Source: Bacillus changyiensis (GTDB taxonomy: Bacteria > Bacillota > Bacilli > Bacillales > Bacillaceae). Taken from it: 64,000 bases of DNA. The translations under genes and the position numbers were made by a program. Each line of letters begins with the position of its first letter. Position 1 is the stretch's first letter. This document shows positions 46,199-57,401 of the stretch, one piece after another. Below the pieces are notes generated by a model. It did no database searches, was not told the DNA's origin, and saw only the letters and a program-made list of their open reading frames with translations. The DNA is taken from NCBI RefSeq assembly GCF_027706145.1, contig NZ_JAQFWW010000001.1:1302001-1366000 (forward strand). Direction: 5' to 3'.

Positions 46199-46672
46199 TT
46201 AAGTTAAATCCCGATAATCCTGCTGACGAAGCGCCTCATACACGAGGATTGCCGCTGTATTTGACAAATTGAGTGATCTAACATGCGTTGTCATCGGCAA
46301 ACGCAGACAACGGTCCATGTTTTGTTCAATCAATTCCTTAGGCAGTCCGTTTGTTTCTCTGCCAAACACGAAAAAATAATCTTCATTCTTGTCTGTATAG
46401 TCAAACGATGTATGCGGCTTTTGGCCAAATTTTGTAATAAAGAAAAAATGTCCGTTTGGATGAGCCTCAAATAACTCTTCTAATGAATCATGGTACACAA
46501 TATTGACGAACTCCCAGTAGTCAAGACCTGCACGCTTTAGCATTTTATCATCAGTTGAAAAACCTAGCGGTCTAATCAAGTGAAGCGTTGTATCTGTTGC
46601 TGCGCAAGTTCGTGCAATATTTCCTGTATTCGCAGGAATTTCTGGTTGATATAAAACAACATGTATTGCCAA
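46199..46672 (-). CDS. trmL: tRNA (cytidine/uridine-2'-O)-methyltransferase TrmL
   Basis: TrmL methylates the ribose of the wobble base in tRNA-Leu isoacceptors, using S-adenosylmethionine. It has the SPOUT knot fold: HVVLYQPEIPANTGNIARTCAAT at the start, FVFGRETNGLPKEL in the middle, and RSLNLSNTAAILVYEALRQ at the knot. The length of about 157 residues matches B. subtilis CspR/TrmL (160). I prefer the TTG at 46672, six bases after GAGGTG; the GTG at 46681 overlaps that site. It is downstream of yhbB on the same strand, with a 45-base gap. Confidence 0.94.
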   Translation of the reverse strand: MAIHVVLYQPEIPANTGNIARTCAATDTTLHLIRPLGFSTDDKMLKRAGLDYWEFVNIVYHDSLEELFEAHPNGHFFFITKFGQKPHTSFDYTDKNEDYFFVFGRETNGLPKELIEQNMDRCLRLPMTTHVRSLNLSNTAAILVYEALRQQDYRDLT

Positions 46673-46717
46673 AATGTTCACCTCTATTTTTCTAATCCGC
46701 TGTTATTATACCACTGT

Positions 46718-47623
46718 TTATGATTTTATCGTATCATCTTCAATATGCAAAAATGCATAACGAATCGATGGGGTATAAGCGGGTGAGTCCTCATATGACC
46801 AATACCTCATCCGACAATCATGAGTTTGGGCATTCACAAGCGGCATATTACTTTTATCCTTTGCTGTCACAATTGCTGTATGATCAAACCTTCCGTCCCC
46901 ACGAAAATCATAACAGATCACATCACCTTCCATTAGCTGATCAGCACTCCCTACTTGAACAGAGCGAAGACCAGCTTTTGACTGTTTTAGAAAGGTTCGC
47001 AGTGAATGAGCAACAGCCCAGCTGTAACTCCAAGAGTGGTTTTGCATCCACCAGCCTTTGCCTCTATTCGGATAACCACGCATTGGTGCTTTCCCAGCGC
47101 GAAGGCATTGAGAAACAAAATTTGTACAATTGTCTTGAAAATTTTTATAAGCTGAATTTCGTTTATTCCAAAACGTTTCAGCATAGCGTACAACCGCCAT
47201 CCGGTCATAGTGGAACGCCCTGCCTAATACTTCGCGAAACTCAGCACTGGGCTCTTCCTTATGATCTGGAACTAGCTCAACCTTTGGTCGCTGAATTTCA
47301 AAATCTTTGATGATCATTTGATCATATAAAAGAGCAGTCCGCTTTTCAATTTGTTCTTCCATATACATATCATCCCCATCTTTGCACAAGTATGCGGTAT
47401 GGGTTTGATAGTTTGCATGAAGAGTCCCGTCTTCTTCGAGCCAATGTTCTGTTAATACCGTTCTCATATTGGCTTTCACAATTTGAACACCCCGTCTATC
47501 AAACAGCTTTCGTTTACGCTCAATTACTTCAAAGCCACCAGCTTCACGCCAATTTTCCGCCTCAACACCATTGATTAAATAGTCCAACTTGGCCTTTAGC
47601 AAATATTTGATGATCTGTTTCAA
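46718..47623 (-). CDS. yhbB: YhbB, protein with putative amidase (Amidase_6) domain
   Basis: The 301-residue protein has an N-terminal half of unknown fold. In the C-terminal half the amidase_6 motif is seen: YAETFWNKRNSAYKNF, DNCTNFVSQCLRAGKAPM, GWWMQNHSWSYSWAVAHSLRTFL, and DHTAIVTAKD with the His. Cys in NCTNF and the later His form a cysteine-hydrolase pair like those in NlpC/CHAP enzymes. No signal peptide is present. It is probably involved in cell-wall or peptide turnover, but the substrate is unknown. Confidence 0.85.
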   Translation of the reverse strand: MKQIIKYLLKAKLDYLINGVEAENWREAGGFEVIERKRKLFDRRGVQIVKANMRTVLTEHWLEEDGTLHANYQTHTAYLCKDGDDMYMEEQIEKRTALLYDQMIIKDFEIQRPKVELVPDHKEEPSAEFREVLGRAFHYDRMAVVRYAETFWNKRNSAYKNFQDNCTNFVSQCLRAGKAPMRGYPNRGKGWWMQNHSWSYSWAVAHSLRTFLKQSKAGLRSVQVGSADQLMEGDVICYDFRGDGRFDHTAIVTAKDKSNMPLVNAQTHDCRMRYWSYEDSPAYTPSIRYAFLHIEDDTIKS

Positions 47624-47684
47624 AGGTTACACCACCATATATCTTTTAAATTTCCTTACCACTAAACATATGATGGGACATTGT

Positions 47685-48833
47685 TTATTTAGTCGTACTT
47701 GTTTCCTTTAAAAGTTCGATCCCTTTTTCAATTTCACATTTTGCTTCCTCATCTTGTTCATGTAAAAACGCTTTTTCCAGCTCTTCCAAGGTACTTGTTT
47801 CTCCGATTTTCCCAATGGCCCATGCAGCTGTACCTCTAATCACAGGACGGGGATCGTGATGCATCAGTGTGATTAACTCAGGAAGTGCACTGGTATCTTT
47901 AAAATGGGCTAGTGCAATGAGTGCATTTCTCTGAATCGGCTTTTTTCCACGCCAAGAACCAGCCACATGACCAAATTTCTCTTTAAATTCACGATTTGAT
48001 ATCGTCAACAGTGGCTTTAATAATGGCTTAGCGATCTCAGGATCAGGTTCCATTTCTGAATGCAAATGAAAATCTTTTCCTTTATTGATCGGACACACCA
48101 TCTGACACGTATCACAACCATACAATCTATTTCCGATTTTTGTACGGAATTCATCAGGCAGAAAACCTTTTGTCTGTGTCTGAAATGCAATACAACGCTG
48201 AGAATTTAGCTGTCCAGGGTTGACAAGAGCACCTGTCGGACAAGATTCAATGCATTTATTGCATGTCCCGCACTGATCTTCTATCTTCTCATCAGGCTCA
48301 AACGGGATATTCGTAATCATTTCTGCCAAATAGACATAAGAGCCAAATTCAGGTGTAATAATCATACAGTTTTTTCCGCTCCAGCCAATACCAGCTCGTT
48401 CAGCAACAGCCCGATCTGACAATTCACCGGTATCAACCATTGATTTTGTTCTAATATCTTCTCGCTGATTTTTTAAAAACTCTTCAAGTTGATCGAGCTT
48501 TTCTCGTAAAACATGATGATAATCTTTCCCCCAGGAAGCTCTGCAAAAGATGCCTCTCCGTTCACCTTTTTTACTTTTTGGTGCATCCTTCATTTTGGAC
48601 GGGTATGCAAGTGCAATCGCAATGATCGATTTCGCTTTAGGCAAAAGGAGCTCCGGATTTGTTCGTTTGTCAAGATCAGGTTCTTCAAAACCAGACTCAT
48701 AACCTAACGTTCGATTTTCGATTAATCGTTCTTTTAAAGTGGCAAACGTATCAGCACTGGCAAAACGGATTTTGTCAATTCCGATTTGCTGAGCAAATTC
48801 AATGACATCTTGTTTCAGTTTTTTTACATCCAT
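47685..48833 (-). CDS. queG: epoxyqueuosine reductase QueG
   Basis: QueG carries out the last step of queuosine synthesis on tRNA, using cobalamin and two [4Fe-4S] clusters. The 382-residue protein shows DTGELSDRAVAERAGIGWSGKNCM (cobalamin-domain segment). Two ferredoxin-type Cys sets follow (CGTCNKCIESCPTGAL and the later CDTCQMVCPINKG), and then a C-terminal HEAT-like repeat (RPVIRGTAAWAIGKIGE) for tRNA binding. I chose the ATG at 48833, ten bases after GGGAGG; the extension to 48854 lacks homology. Confidence 0.95.
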   Translation of the reverse strand: MDVKKLKQDVIEFAQQIGIDKIRFASADTFATLKERLIENRTLGYESGFEEPDLDKRTNPELLLPKAKSIIAIALAYPSKMKDAPKSKKGERRGIFCRASWGKDYHHVLREKLDQLEEFLKNQREDIRTKSMVDTGELSDRAVAERAGIGWSGKNCMIITPEFGSYVYLAEMITNIPFEPDEKIEDQCGTCNKCIESCPTGALVNPGQLNSQRCIAFQTQTKGFLPDEFRTKIGNRLYGCDTCQMVCPINKGKDFHLHSEMEPDPEIAKPLLKPLLTISNREFKEKFGHVAGSWRGKKPIQRNALIALAHFKDTSALPELITLMHHDPRPVIRGTAAWAIGKIGETSTLEELEKAFLHEQDEEAKCEIEKGIELLKETSTTK

Positions 48834-49000
48834 AGGTGCAGAACCTCCCTTCATTTCATATAGCTACAGTATAGTGTAACAGTTTGGTATTTGTTATGAT
48901 TCTTAGTACTAAAGTATTGACAACATTCAAGCCATACATGAAAAAACGCAATGCTTCGTTTAATCTGAGAAACGAAACACTGCGTTATAAACAGTATGTA

Positions 49001-49074
49001 TGGAGCGGGTGATGGGAATCGAACCCACGACATCAGCTTGGAAGGCTGAGGTTTTACCACTAAACTACACCCGC
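49001..49074 (-). tRNA. tRNA-Gly (anticodon TCC)
   Basis: On the minus strand the 74-base sequence starts GCGGGTGTAGTTTAGTGGTA and ends ..ACCCGCTCCA with an encoded CCA. The acceptor stem GCGGGTG/CACCCGC is perfect, the T loop GGTTCGATTCC is standard, and the anticodon loop CTTCCAA gives TCC. It lies between queG and rpsN2, as in B. subtilis. Confidence 0.97.
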
Positions 49075-49210
49075 ATCAAAAACAAATCATCGTTTTGACT
49101 TTTATTATGTTACACGCTTATTAAAATTTCGTCAAGAGAATTTTAAAAAAATGTCGAAAAAGCTGTCGACCGTCATCTTCGGCAGCTTTTTCGGGTGGTA
49201 TTATTTTACT

Positions 49211-49480
49211 CTACCAGCTTGATTTTTTCACACCAGGAATCTGTCCTTTATACGCCAGTTCTCGAAATGCAATTCGTGACATTTTAAACTTTCCCATGTA
49301 TCCTCTCGGTCTACCAGTCACTAAACAGCGGTTTTTCAGTCTTGATGGAGCTGAATCACGAGGAAGTTTGCTTAGTGCTTTAGCATCACCTTTTTCTTTT
49401 AATTCTTTTCTGATCGCTGCATATTGTTGAACAAGCTCTTGCTTTTTAAGTTCCTTTGCGATTTTTGCTTTTTTGGCCAT
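49211..49480 (-). CDS. rpsN2: alternative 30S ribosomal protein S14 (zinc-independent form)
   Basis: The 89-residue S14 paralogue has the C-terminal [39 protein letters not shown] part without the two CxxC zinc-binding pairs of the main form. Bacilli make this version when zinc is scarce, so that the zinc-binding S14 can be replaced. AAAGGAGGG precedes the ATG. A textbook Zur box lies upstream. Together these show regulation by zinc starvation. Confidence 0.96.
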   Translation of the reverse strand: MAKKAKIAKELKKQELVQQYAAIRKELKEKGDAKALSKLPRDSAPSRLKNRCLVTGRPRGYMGKFKMSRIAFRELAYKGQIPGVKKSSW

Positions 49481-49500
49481 TTTTATGCCCTCCTTTAAAC

Positions 49501-49521
49501 AAAACGTAATAATTACGATTT
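49501..49521 (-). promoter_or_regulatory. Zur box upstream of rpsN2
   Basis: On the minus strand AAATCGTAATTATTACGTTT (plus one T) matches the Zur consensus AAATCGTAATNATTACGATTT at all but one or two positions. It lies 20 bases before the rpsN2 start. Confidence 0.92.
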
Positions 49522-50170
49522 AAAAGATATCATATTTTCGGCAATCAAGCAAATCAATGGATAAATGAACAGGTTGAGAGAATCATCGGAAAAATAGTAG
49601 TTATTGAAAGCGAAAGCTCCATTCTCATACTACTAAAGCGTTGTTAAGTGATTGCGCCTTTCCCCTTTGTCAAACACCGAAAAAAAGAGGTGATATTCAA
49701 TTAGGAATATAAAGACATAAAACCGAGCATATCTGCTGTCGGTGATAAAAGTAGTGGAAGTATCAATGGTAACCCCTGTATTTTTCTAAAGGCATGATAA
49801 AAAATTGAAAATTAAAATGGAAGGAGTGATAAGAGATACAAAATTCATAAAGCCTAAAAAACTCCTTTCCTTTAGTAGACCAATCCAACAAATATATGCA
49901 CTTTTTTAAGTTCATGAAATCAATGATAAACGAAAAATATCTCCTCAACTTTACCACAAAAAAGCAGCTATAATTATTTTGCCGAGACAATTGCAGGTTC
50001 ATATCTTTTTTGGTTGTGATAAGGATAAGGCAAATACTCATATGTTGAGGAATGATTCAAGAGAAGAAAAACTTGGAAATCGATCATGGTTTCTTGAACA
50101 GCCTCGAAAAAATGGATTACAATCCGTTACCTAGTAATAATAACGAAATCAAAGCTCATTGTTAAACATG
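49522..50170. other. 650-base region without a convincing gene
   Basis: A minus-strand open frame at 49763-50041 has an unnatural composition (many Phe, Tyr, Ile) and no ribosome site, so I reject it. A plus-strand stretch at 50060-50130 (EEKLGNRSWFLEQPRKNGLQSVT) reads like coding sequence but has no start, so it may be a gene remnant. Confidence 0.4.
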
Positions 50171-50205
50171 AAAAGAGCGTCCAAGTGACTTTACTGGACA
50201 GCTCC
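50171..50205 (-). repeat. dispersed terminator-type repeat, copy C (after thiC)
   Basis: GAGCGTCCAAGT (50175-50186) and ACTGGACAGCTC (50193-50204) form a stem with one bulge. On the minus strand TTTTC follows, so it can end thiC transcripts about 70 bases after the stop codon. Confidence 0.75.
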
Positions 50206-50275
50206 TTTCGTCTTGACGAGTTCCGCAGGGAACGTTCTCAATCTCCAACCATATCAACAGATTCATCTGCTTTTT

Positions 50276-52048
<1,773 letters not shown>

Positions 52049-52092
52049 TTAAATGATCAGGACGAAACCACAGAACAGCACCAGCACAAATA

Positions 52093-52120
52093 AACCAGGC
52101 ACATTTTCATGAACCTGGTT
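52093..52120 (-). terminator. riboswitch-controlled terminator before thiC
   Basis: AACCAGG (52093-52099) and CCTGGTT (52114-52120) form a stem. On the minus strand TATTTG follows. It lies between the TPP aptamer and the start codon, as expected for a transcription-attenuating expression platform. A second hairpin, GCAGAT/ATCTGC at 52139-52155, may be part of the switch. Confidence 0.7.
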
Positions 52121-52165
52121 AATCGTCAGTAAATTTCAGCAGATATTCCATCTGCATCTTTTTTT

Positions 52166-52253
52166 ACTTCCCCACGCTGGTACGAACCAGATCAGGTCCA
52201 AAGGGTTAAGCAACACATTTGTTACTCTCTCAGCCTAATAAGGCACCCCTAGT
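52166..52253 (-). promoter_or_regulatory. TPP (THI-box) riboswitch aptamer
   Basis: On the minus strand the conserved blocks appear in order: GGGGTGCC, GGCTGAGAG, ACCCTTTGGACCTGATCTGG, and GCGTGGGGAAGT. These are the hallmark elements of the thiamine pyrophosphate riboswitch. High TPP should cause termination before thiC. Confidence 0.97.
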
Positions 52254-52348
52254 AAAGCTATGAAGTTCGTCATTATCGTAACACAACTAATCATTGTTGA
52301 AAAGAAAAAAACAATAGGTAAAAAGATCTATAAAAAAATATAAAATAA

Positions 52349-52376
52349 TGAAACTTTTTTACTGTATTATCGTATA
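52349..52376 (+). promoter_or_regulatory. sigma-W-type promoter of spo0M
   Basis: TGAAAC (52349-52354), a 16-base spacer and CGTATA (52371-52376) match the sigma-W consensus exactly. It lies 34 bases before the spo0M ATG. I recall that spo0M is partly sigma-W controlled in B. subtilis. Confidence 0.85.
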
Positions 52377-52409
52377 AATAAACTCAGTCTAAAAGGAGGA
52401 AATATAAAA

Positions 52410-53141
52410 ATGTCAATTGTTACAACAAGTTCTAGCTTGAAAATCACTAGATTTTTAGAGAAAAAAACATATTATCCAGGTGAAGAGGTAAATGGAACCA
52501 TTTATGTAGAAGGGGATAAAATTAAAAAAAATATTCAATACATTGATTTACTAATTGACACTCATTACAACATTGAGGCTCAAAATAACTGTAAATCGAT
52601 CACGATTGACTCTCACCGTATAACCGAAGCGCTTACAATTAGTCCCGGTGAAGACTACCGTTTTTCTTTTTCTTTTATCCTACCGTTTGATACACCGGTT
52701 ACTGTTGGAAAAGCTAAAGTTCGTTTGTTGACTGACATCGGGACAGACAAGTTTGATCAAGATCAAATTGTCGTTCAACCACATCCATGGATCAATTGTA
52801 TTTTGCAAACAATTGAAAGTCTAGGCTTCCGGCTTCATGACGCAGACTGTGAACAAGCTCCTTTCTTCAAGCGCCGTCTGCCTTTCGTTCAAGAATTTGA
52901 ATTTGTCCCAGTGTCACCTTACTATCGTCAGCTTCTTAGCGAACTGGAGCTTATTTTCTTGTTAGAAGAAGACGGCTTTGAAATTGTTTTCGAAACAAAC
53001 CGACGAGCAAAAGGACTAAGGGGCTGGATGCCAGAGATCTGTGACGATATTCTTCGTGTGCACTTTGATGAATCAGAACTCACAGATCAAGAAGAATTGA
53101 CAGAAGTGCTGAAAGAAATTATCGATCATTGTGCAAAGTAA
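52410..53141 (+). CDS. spo0M: sporulation-control protein Spo0M (arrestin-like)
   Basis: Spo0M is a soluble arrestin-fold protein that influences entry into sporulation and cell division. The N-terminal beta-sandwich starts SSSLKITRFLEKKTYYPGEEVNGTIYVEG (residues 8-36), followed by FSFILPFDTPVTVGKAKVRL. The 243-residue length is close to the B. subtilis protein (258). AAAGGAGG precedes the ATG. The exact sigma-W promoter suggests induction by envelope stress; a sigma-H promoter was not sought in detail. Confidence 0.9.
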   Translation: MSIVTTSSSLKITRFLEKKTYYPGEEVNGTIYVEGDKIKKNIQYIDLLIDTHYNIEAQNNCKSITIDSHRITEALTISPGEDYRFSFSFILPFDTPVTVGKAKVRLLTDIGTDKFDQDQIVVQPHPWINCILQTIESLGFRLHDADCEQAPFFKRRLPFVQEFEFVPVSPYYRQLLSELELIFLLEEDGFEIVFETNRRAKGLRGWMPEICDDILRVHFDESELTDQEELTEVLKEIIDHCAK

Positions 53142-53151
53142 GCTCACACTA

Positions 53152-53172
53152 AGGAGCCGAACAGTGGCTCCT
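53152..53172. terminator. hairpin between spo0M and aroD
   Basis: AGGAGCC (53152-53158) and GGCTCCT (53166-53172) flank a seven-base loop between two converging genes. The T run on the plus side is short (ATCTTTAT). Confidence 0.65.
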
Positions 53173-53176
53173 ATCT

Positions 53177-53941
53177 TTATAAATTGTCATGTAAAATAGC
53201 AAGGAATTGTCGTAGCTCTTTCACCGCGATCTGTCCTGGTGCAGATCCTTTTTTCGCAGCAGCGAATGTCAATGCTGATCCAAATACTTCTCCCGCTAGG
53301 CGGCTGATCAAACCCTTCCCAGCCATCGACATCGTGATAATCGGCCGCTCTGCAAATTGCTCATTCATTAGATGTGTCGCTTCAAGCAATGTTAATACAT
53401 CAGCTGGTGTTTCAGGCATCACTGCAATTTTAGGTAAGTCAGCCCCTAATTCCTGCGCTTTTTGCAAACGAGACATGATCTCTTCTTTTTCAGGTGTCCG
53501 ATCAAAATCATGGTTTGAAATAATCACCAATACATCATTGTCATGTGCGCTTTTCACCAACGTTTTAATATTCCGCTCATCATGAAACAATTCAATATCA
53601 ATCACATCAGCAAAACCTGTTTGAACAACCGCTTCATTTAAAGAAAAGTAGAAATCGACGCTGATCTCTTTTTCACCGCCTTCTTTCAAGCTTCGAAAAG
53701 TAAAAATGAGTGGAATTTCTTTCAATATTATGTTGAGTTCCTTTAAACTAGCGATGATTTGTTCAATGTCTTCAACACCTTCAAAAAAATCGGCGCGCCA
53801 TTCAACAAGATCTGGATGAAGTGTCTTGATAAATTCAGCTTCTTCTTTCAATTGTGGAAGTCTTTCTCCAACAAGTGGAACACAAATTTTCGGTACACCT
53901 TCTCCAATGATGACATTTCTGATTTTGACCGTTTTTTTCAC
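53177..53941 (-). CDS. aroD: type I 3-dehydroquinate dehydratase AroD
   Basis: The enzyme removes water from 3-dehydroquinate in the shikimate pathway through a Schiff base. Visible catalytic features are Glu/Arg in DLVEWRADFFEG, the general-base His in IISNHDFDRTP, and the Schiff-base Lys in LPKIAVMPETP. The C-terminal SMAGKGLISRLAGEVFGSALTFAAA shapes the phosphate-like site. The length of 254 is typical of type I enzymes. The start is GTG at 53941, nine bases after AGGAG; an ATG three bases upstream is directly followed by TGA. Confidence 0.95.
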   Translation of the reverse strand: MKKTVKIRNVIIGEGVPKICVPLVGERLPQLKEEAEFIKTLHPDLVEWRADFFEGVEDIEQIIASLKELNIILKEIPLIFTFRSLKEGGEKEISVDFYFSLNEAVVQTGFADVIDIELFHDERNIKTLVKSAHDNDVLVIISNHDFDRTPEKEEIMSRLQKAQELGADLPKIAVMPETPADVLTLLEATHLMNEQFAERPIITMSMAGKGLISRLAGEVFGSALTFAAAKKGSAPGQIAVKELRQFLAILHDNL

Positions 53942-54032
53942 ATGTAGTCACTCCTGATTTGCTGATCTTTTTGACTTAACGGTATCGAAGATTGGGTGTA
54001 GGTGCAAGCAAAAAATGAATTGCAGCCGTATA

Positions 54033-54067
54033 AAAAGAGTAATAGAAGATAATTCCATTACTCTTTT
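54033..54067 (-). terminator. terminator of the rhamnose operon
   Basis: AAAAGAGTAAT (54033-54043) and ATTACTCTTTT (54057-54067) form a perfect 11-bp stem just past the rhaD stop. On the minus strand it ends in TTTTT. Confidence 0.9.
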
Positions 54068-54072
54068 GCAAC

Positions 54073-54909
54073 TTACAAATAGTTTTGATTAGGTTCTACA
54101 TGGAAAGCCTTTGCTAATTCAATCAAATTTTGATCCGTCATATCTTGAATGATTCCACCCTGATGTGCACTTGCTAACATATAGACTTGGGCTGCTTTTT
54201 CAGCAGTCTCGATTAAACCAAAAGCATCATCAATAGATTCTCCAGCTCCAAAAATACCGTGGAATGGCCAAACCACCAATCGAGCTTCATTCATTTTTTT
54301 GGCTGTCGCTTGGCCAATTTTATCTGTACCAGGAACCATCCAAGGTAATAATCTTATACCTTCAGGGAACACAACAATACATTCCGTACACATTTTCCAT
54401 AATGTTTTGCTAAAATTTTTCTCATCCAATTCATGTGTAAATGTCATCGCAATGATGTTAGTTGCATGTGTATGCATAATCACACGATGGTTTTTGTCCT
54501 GATGCAGCCTTGAAATATGACTTCTAAAATGTGAAGGAAGCTCGCTTGTCGGTTTTCCATCTCCTATTAGCCCCCATAATAAATGAATGGATTTTCCATT
54601 TTCATTAACATGAATAATTCCTAGACATTCAGCGGGATTTTTCTTAACATTTTTAAAATATTTCCCCGATCCTGTTACAATAAAGTACTGATTGGCTAGT
54701 TCTATGACAGGAAAATCTAGATCTATCGTTTTTAAAACACGTTTAGGATCTAAATATGCAGACACTTCCTCCTCTGAAAGAATATAACTAATATTCCCCC
54801 CATTTCGCTCATCCCATCCTAATCGCCACATGTTATATGTGGTTTCCATCATTTCTTGAACAAAAGGCGCATTGATTACTAGTTGGTCCTGTTCTACGTG
54901 TTGATTCAT
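54073..54909 (-). CDS. rhaD: L-rhamnulose-1-phosphate aldolase RhaD
   Basis: RhaD splits rhamnulose 1-phosphate into dihydroxyacetone phosphate and L-lactaldehyde. It is a class II, zinc-dependent aldolase. The zinc histidines are seen in [10 protein letters not shown] and [11 protein letters not shown]. The [12 protein letters not shown] and [11 protein letters not shown] blocks form the phosphate-binding site. The 278 residues are the usual length (274 in E. coli). It is the last gene of the operon, 33 bases after fucO. Confidence 0.95.
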   Translation of the reverse strand: MNQHVEQDQLVINAPFVQEMMETTYNMWRLGWDERNGGNISYILSEEEVSAYLDPKRVLKTIDLDFPVIELANQYFIVTGSGKYFKNVKKNPAECLGIIHVNENGKSIHLLWGLIGDGKPTSELPSHFRSHISRLHQDKNHRVIMHTHATNIIAMTFTHELDEKNFSKTLWKMCTECIVVFPEGIRLLPWMVPGTDKIGQATAKKMNEARLVVWPFHGIFGAGESIDDAFGLIETAEKAAQVYMLASAHQGGIIQDMTDQNLIELAKAFHVEPNQNYL

Positions 54910-54942
54910 TTAGATAAACTCCTTTTAGTGAATGTCAAATGT

Positions 54943-56097
54943 CTATAAAATCTCTTGGAACATTGTGATGACTTCTTCTTTTGTTGGCTGAAATGGATTA
55001 CCTGGTGCACATGCATCCTTCATAGCAAAGTCAGCAAGCTTTTCTACATCTGCATGATCCACTCCTAATTCAGATAACTTGCTAGGAATAGGAATGCCGA
55101 CTTCTTTTGCGAGATTTTTAATCGCTTCAATGACTCCATTAGCGCATTGTTCATCAGTTTTATTTGTTGGATCAATCCCTGCAGCCCTTGCAATGGCACG
55201 AAATTTGGATGGATCGCGTTTTGCATTTTCTCGTTCAACTATCGGTAGAAGCATCGCATTACACACACCATGTGGTAAATCATAAACACCACCTAATTGG
55301 TGTGCCATCGCATGAACATAGCCAAGTCCAGCATTATTAAAAGCAACACCACCTAAGAACATGACATAAACCATTTGTTCTCTTGCTTCCAAGTCACTTC
55401 CGTCTTTAACAGCACGCGGCAGATAATCAAAGATGATTTCCACAGCCGCCAGTGCTGTAGCATCTGTGACTGGATATGCACCAGGAGTGACAATAGCTTC
55501 AATCGCATGTGTCAAAGCATCCATTCCAGTTGCTGCAGTCAAATCTGCTGGTTTATTCATCATTAATTCGGGATCATTAACAGAAATCGCAACTAAACTA
55601 TTTTTGTCTACCATAACCATTTTTACTTGTCTTTCTTCATCTGTGATAACATAGTTAATTGTATATTCTGCAGATGTACCAGCTGTCGTATTAACGGCAA
55701 CAATAGGTACAGATTTATATTTTGTCTTGCCTACACCTTCGTAATCTCTAATATTTCCGCCATTGGTTACCATTAATCCAATCCCTTTTGCAGCGTCCTG
55801 GGGAGAACCTCCACCTACTGAAACGATAAATTCACAACCATTTTCTCGAAAAACTGAGACCCCAACCTCGACATTGTGAATGGTTGGATTCGGTTTTACA
55901 TCATCATAAACAATACATTCTACATTTGCTTTTTCTAGTTGTTCTATTACTTTTTGAACAATCCCGTTTTTATTTAAAAATTGATCTGTTACAACTAAAG
56001 CTTTTTTAAAACCCAACTCCTCAATAAATGGTGCAACTTCCCCTAAACAACCTCTTCCCATCAAGTTCGTGCTTGGTACGTACAAAACCTTTCCCAT
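54943..56097 (-). CDS. fucO: iron-type alcohol dehydrogenase, lactaldehyde reductase FucO
   Basis: The 384-residue group III alcohol dehydrogenase probably reduces L-lactaldehyde from RhaD to 1,2-propanediol, restoring NAD+. The NAD-binding GGGSPQDAAKG and the metal His-containing HAMAHQLGGVYDLPHGVCNAMLLP are both intact, as is the start MGKVLYVPSTNLMGRG. Its position between rhaA and rhaD supports the lactaldehyde role over general alcohol use. This would be useful mainly with little oxygen; no lactaldehyde dehydrogenase is in the window. Confidence 0.92.
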   Translation of the reverse strand: MGKVLYVPSTNLMGRGCLGEVAPFIEELGFKKALVVTDQFLNKNGIVQKVIEQLEKANVECIVYDDVKPNPTIHNVEVGVSVFRENGCEFIVSVGGGSPQDAAKGIGLMVTNGGNIRDYEGVGKTKYKSVPIVAVNTTAGTSAEYTINYVITDEERQVKMVMVDKNSLVAISVNDPELMMNKPADLTAATGMDALTHAIEAIVTPGAYPVTDATALAAVEIIFDYLPRAVKDGSDLEAREQMVYVMFLGGVAFNNAGLGYVHAMAHQLGGVYDLPHGVCNAMLLPIVERENAKRDPSKFRAIARAAGIDPTNKTDEQCANGVIEAIKNLAKEVGIPIPSKLSELGVDHADVEKLADFAMKDACAPGNPFQPTKEEVITMFQEIL

Positions 56098-56120
56098 TTG
56101 CTTCTCCTCCTTGACATTGA

Positions 56121-57377
56121 CTAATTCCTTTTTGCTAACACATCTGTCTCATAGCGCTTCACTTCATGTAACCAAGATTCCTTTACTGGAACACCCATTT
56201 GTTCACAGTAATAGTCCCAAATCGCACCAAATGGATATGTTTTAAACTCTTCCATCATTGCCAGACGGTCTGTGAAGTTGCCTTCTTCTTGAAGGCACTT
56301 AAGGTGGTCATGGGGCAAGAGCAGAGCATACAGCAAAGCTTTAATCATATTACGTGTACCAATTGTCCAAGCAGCAATTCGATTAATACTCGCATCAAAG
56401 AAATCTAATCCAATCATCACTTTGTCTAGTGCATCATTTCGTACAATTTCTAAAGCAATTTCTTTCAATTCATCATCTAAAATCACCACATGATCACTGT
56501 CCCATCTGACAGGCCTTGACACATGCAAGGCTAACTGATCCTGATAAAGCAACATCGCCGAAATCTTATTTGACACAGCTTCTGTTGGATGAAAATGACC
56601 TGTATCTAGTAAACATCGTTTGTTATTTTTTAAAGCATATCCCATATAAAATTCATGTGAACCAACTACATATGCCTCAGAGCCAATTCCAAATAACTTA
56701 CTTTCTACTGCATCTATGTTGTATTTTTCATCAATTTTCACTCGAAAGATTTCATCCAAGGAATCTTTTAACCTCTGCCTTGGTGTTAAACGGTCGCTTG
56801 GAATATCTTTATAGCCGTCTGGTATCCAAATATTTGTTAATGCTGGTGTACCAAGCTCTTTACCAAAATAAGCTGCAATTTCACGACTAGCTATACAATG
56901 TCTAATCCAAAAATCCCGTATTTCCTTGTTAGGATGTGCTAATGTTAGTCCATCAGCTGCCTTAGGATGTGAAAATAATGTTGGATTAAAATCAAGTCCT
57001 AAACCGTGTTCTTTCGCCCACTTCACCCATTTTTCAAAGTGCTTAGGTTTTAACTGATCACGGTCAACTCCTTCTCCAGCAGTTTCACCATAAATAGCAT
57101 GTAAGTTAATTCGATGTTGTCCTGGAATAAAGGAAAGTGCTTTTTCTAAATCAGTTCTTAGCTCCTCTGGTGTAGTTGCTTTGCCTGGATAATTCCCTGT
57201 GACATCAATCCCGCCGGATAACTTCTGTTGATTTGTTTCAAATCCTCCTACATCGTCACCTTGCCAACAATGAATGGAGATAGATACATCTTTTAGTTTG
57301 GCAAGAGCTTCTTCAACATGAACCCCCCAATTTTCATACTGTTTTTTAGCCGCTTCATAATTCTCTTTTATATCCAT
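56121..57377 (-). CDS. rhaA: L-rhamnose isomerase RhaA
   Basis: RhaA converts L-rhamnose to L-rhamnulose in a metal-dependent TIM barrel. The 418-residue protein starts with [19 protein letters not shown]. It contains [11 protein letters not shown], the active-site [36 protein letters not shown] and [14 protein letters not shown], all of which bear the expected metal-binding Glu, His and Asp residues. Length and sequence match bacterial RhaA well. It lies between rhaB and fucO, with gaps of about 24 bases. Confidence 0.97.
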   Translation of the reverse strand: MDIKENYEAAKKQYENWGVHVEEALAKLKDVSISIHCWQGDDVGGFETNQQKLSGGIDVTGNYPGKATTPEELRTDLEKALSFIPGQHRINLHAIYGETAGEGVDRDQLKPKHFEKWVKWAKEHGLGLDFNPTLFSHPKAADGLTLAHPNKEIRDFWIRHCIASREIAAYFGKELGTPALTNIWIPDGYKDIPSDRLTPRQRLKDSLDEIFRVKIDEKYNIDAVESKLFGIGSEAYVVGSHEFYMGYALKNNKRCLLDTGHFHPTEAVSNKISAMLLYQDQLALHVSRPVRWDSDHVVILDDELKEIALEIVRNDALDKVMIGLDFFDASINRIAAWTIGTRNMIKALLYALLLPHDHLKCLQEEGNFTDRLAMMEEFKTYPFGAIWDYYCEQMGVPVKESWLHEVKRYETDVLAKRN

Positions 57378-57401
57378 ATTGACATCCTCCTTTGACTTTA
57401 C

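Noticed and set aside
46720-47310. Plus-strand open frame of 196 codons
   Set aside because: It lies opposite yhbB, which has clear homology and a Cys/His motif. The plus frame has no ribosome site and an unnatural composition.
48851-49060. Minus-strand open frame over the tRNA
   Set aside because: It overlaps the tRNA-Gly gene, which is certain.
49763-50041. Minus-strand open frame of 92 codons in a gene-free region
   Set aside because: Very rich in Phe, Tyr and Ile, no ribosome site, no domain; typical of random AT-rich DNA.
53184-53585. Plus-strand open frame of 133 codons
   Set aside because: Shadow of aroD on the opposite strand.
56516-56890. Plus-strand open frame of 124 codons
   Set aside because: Shadow of rhaA on the opposite strand.
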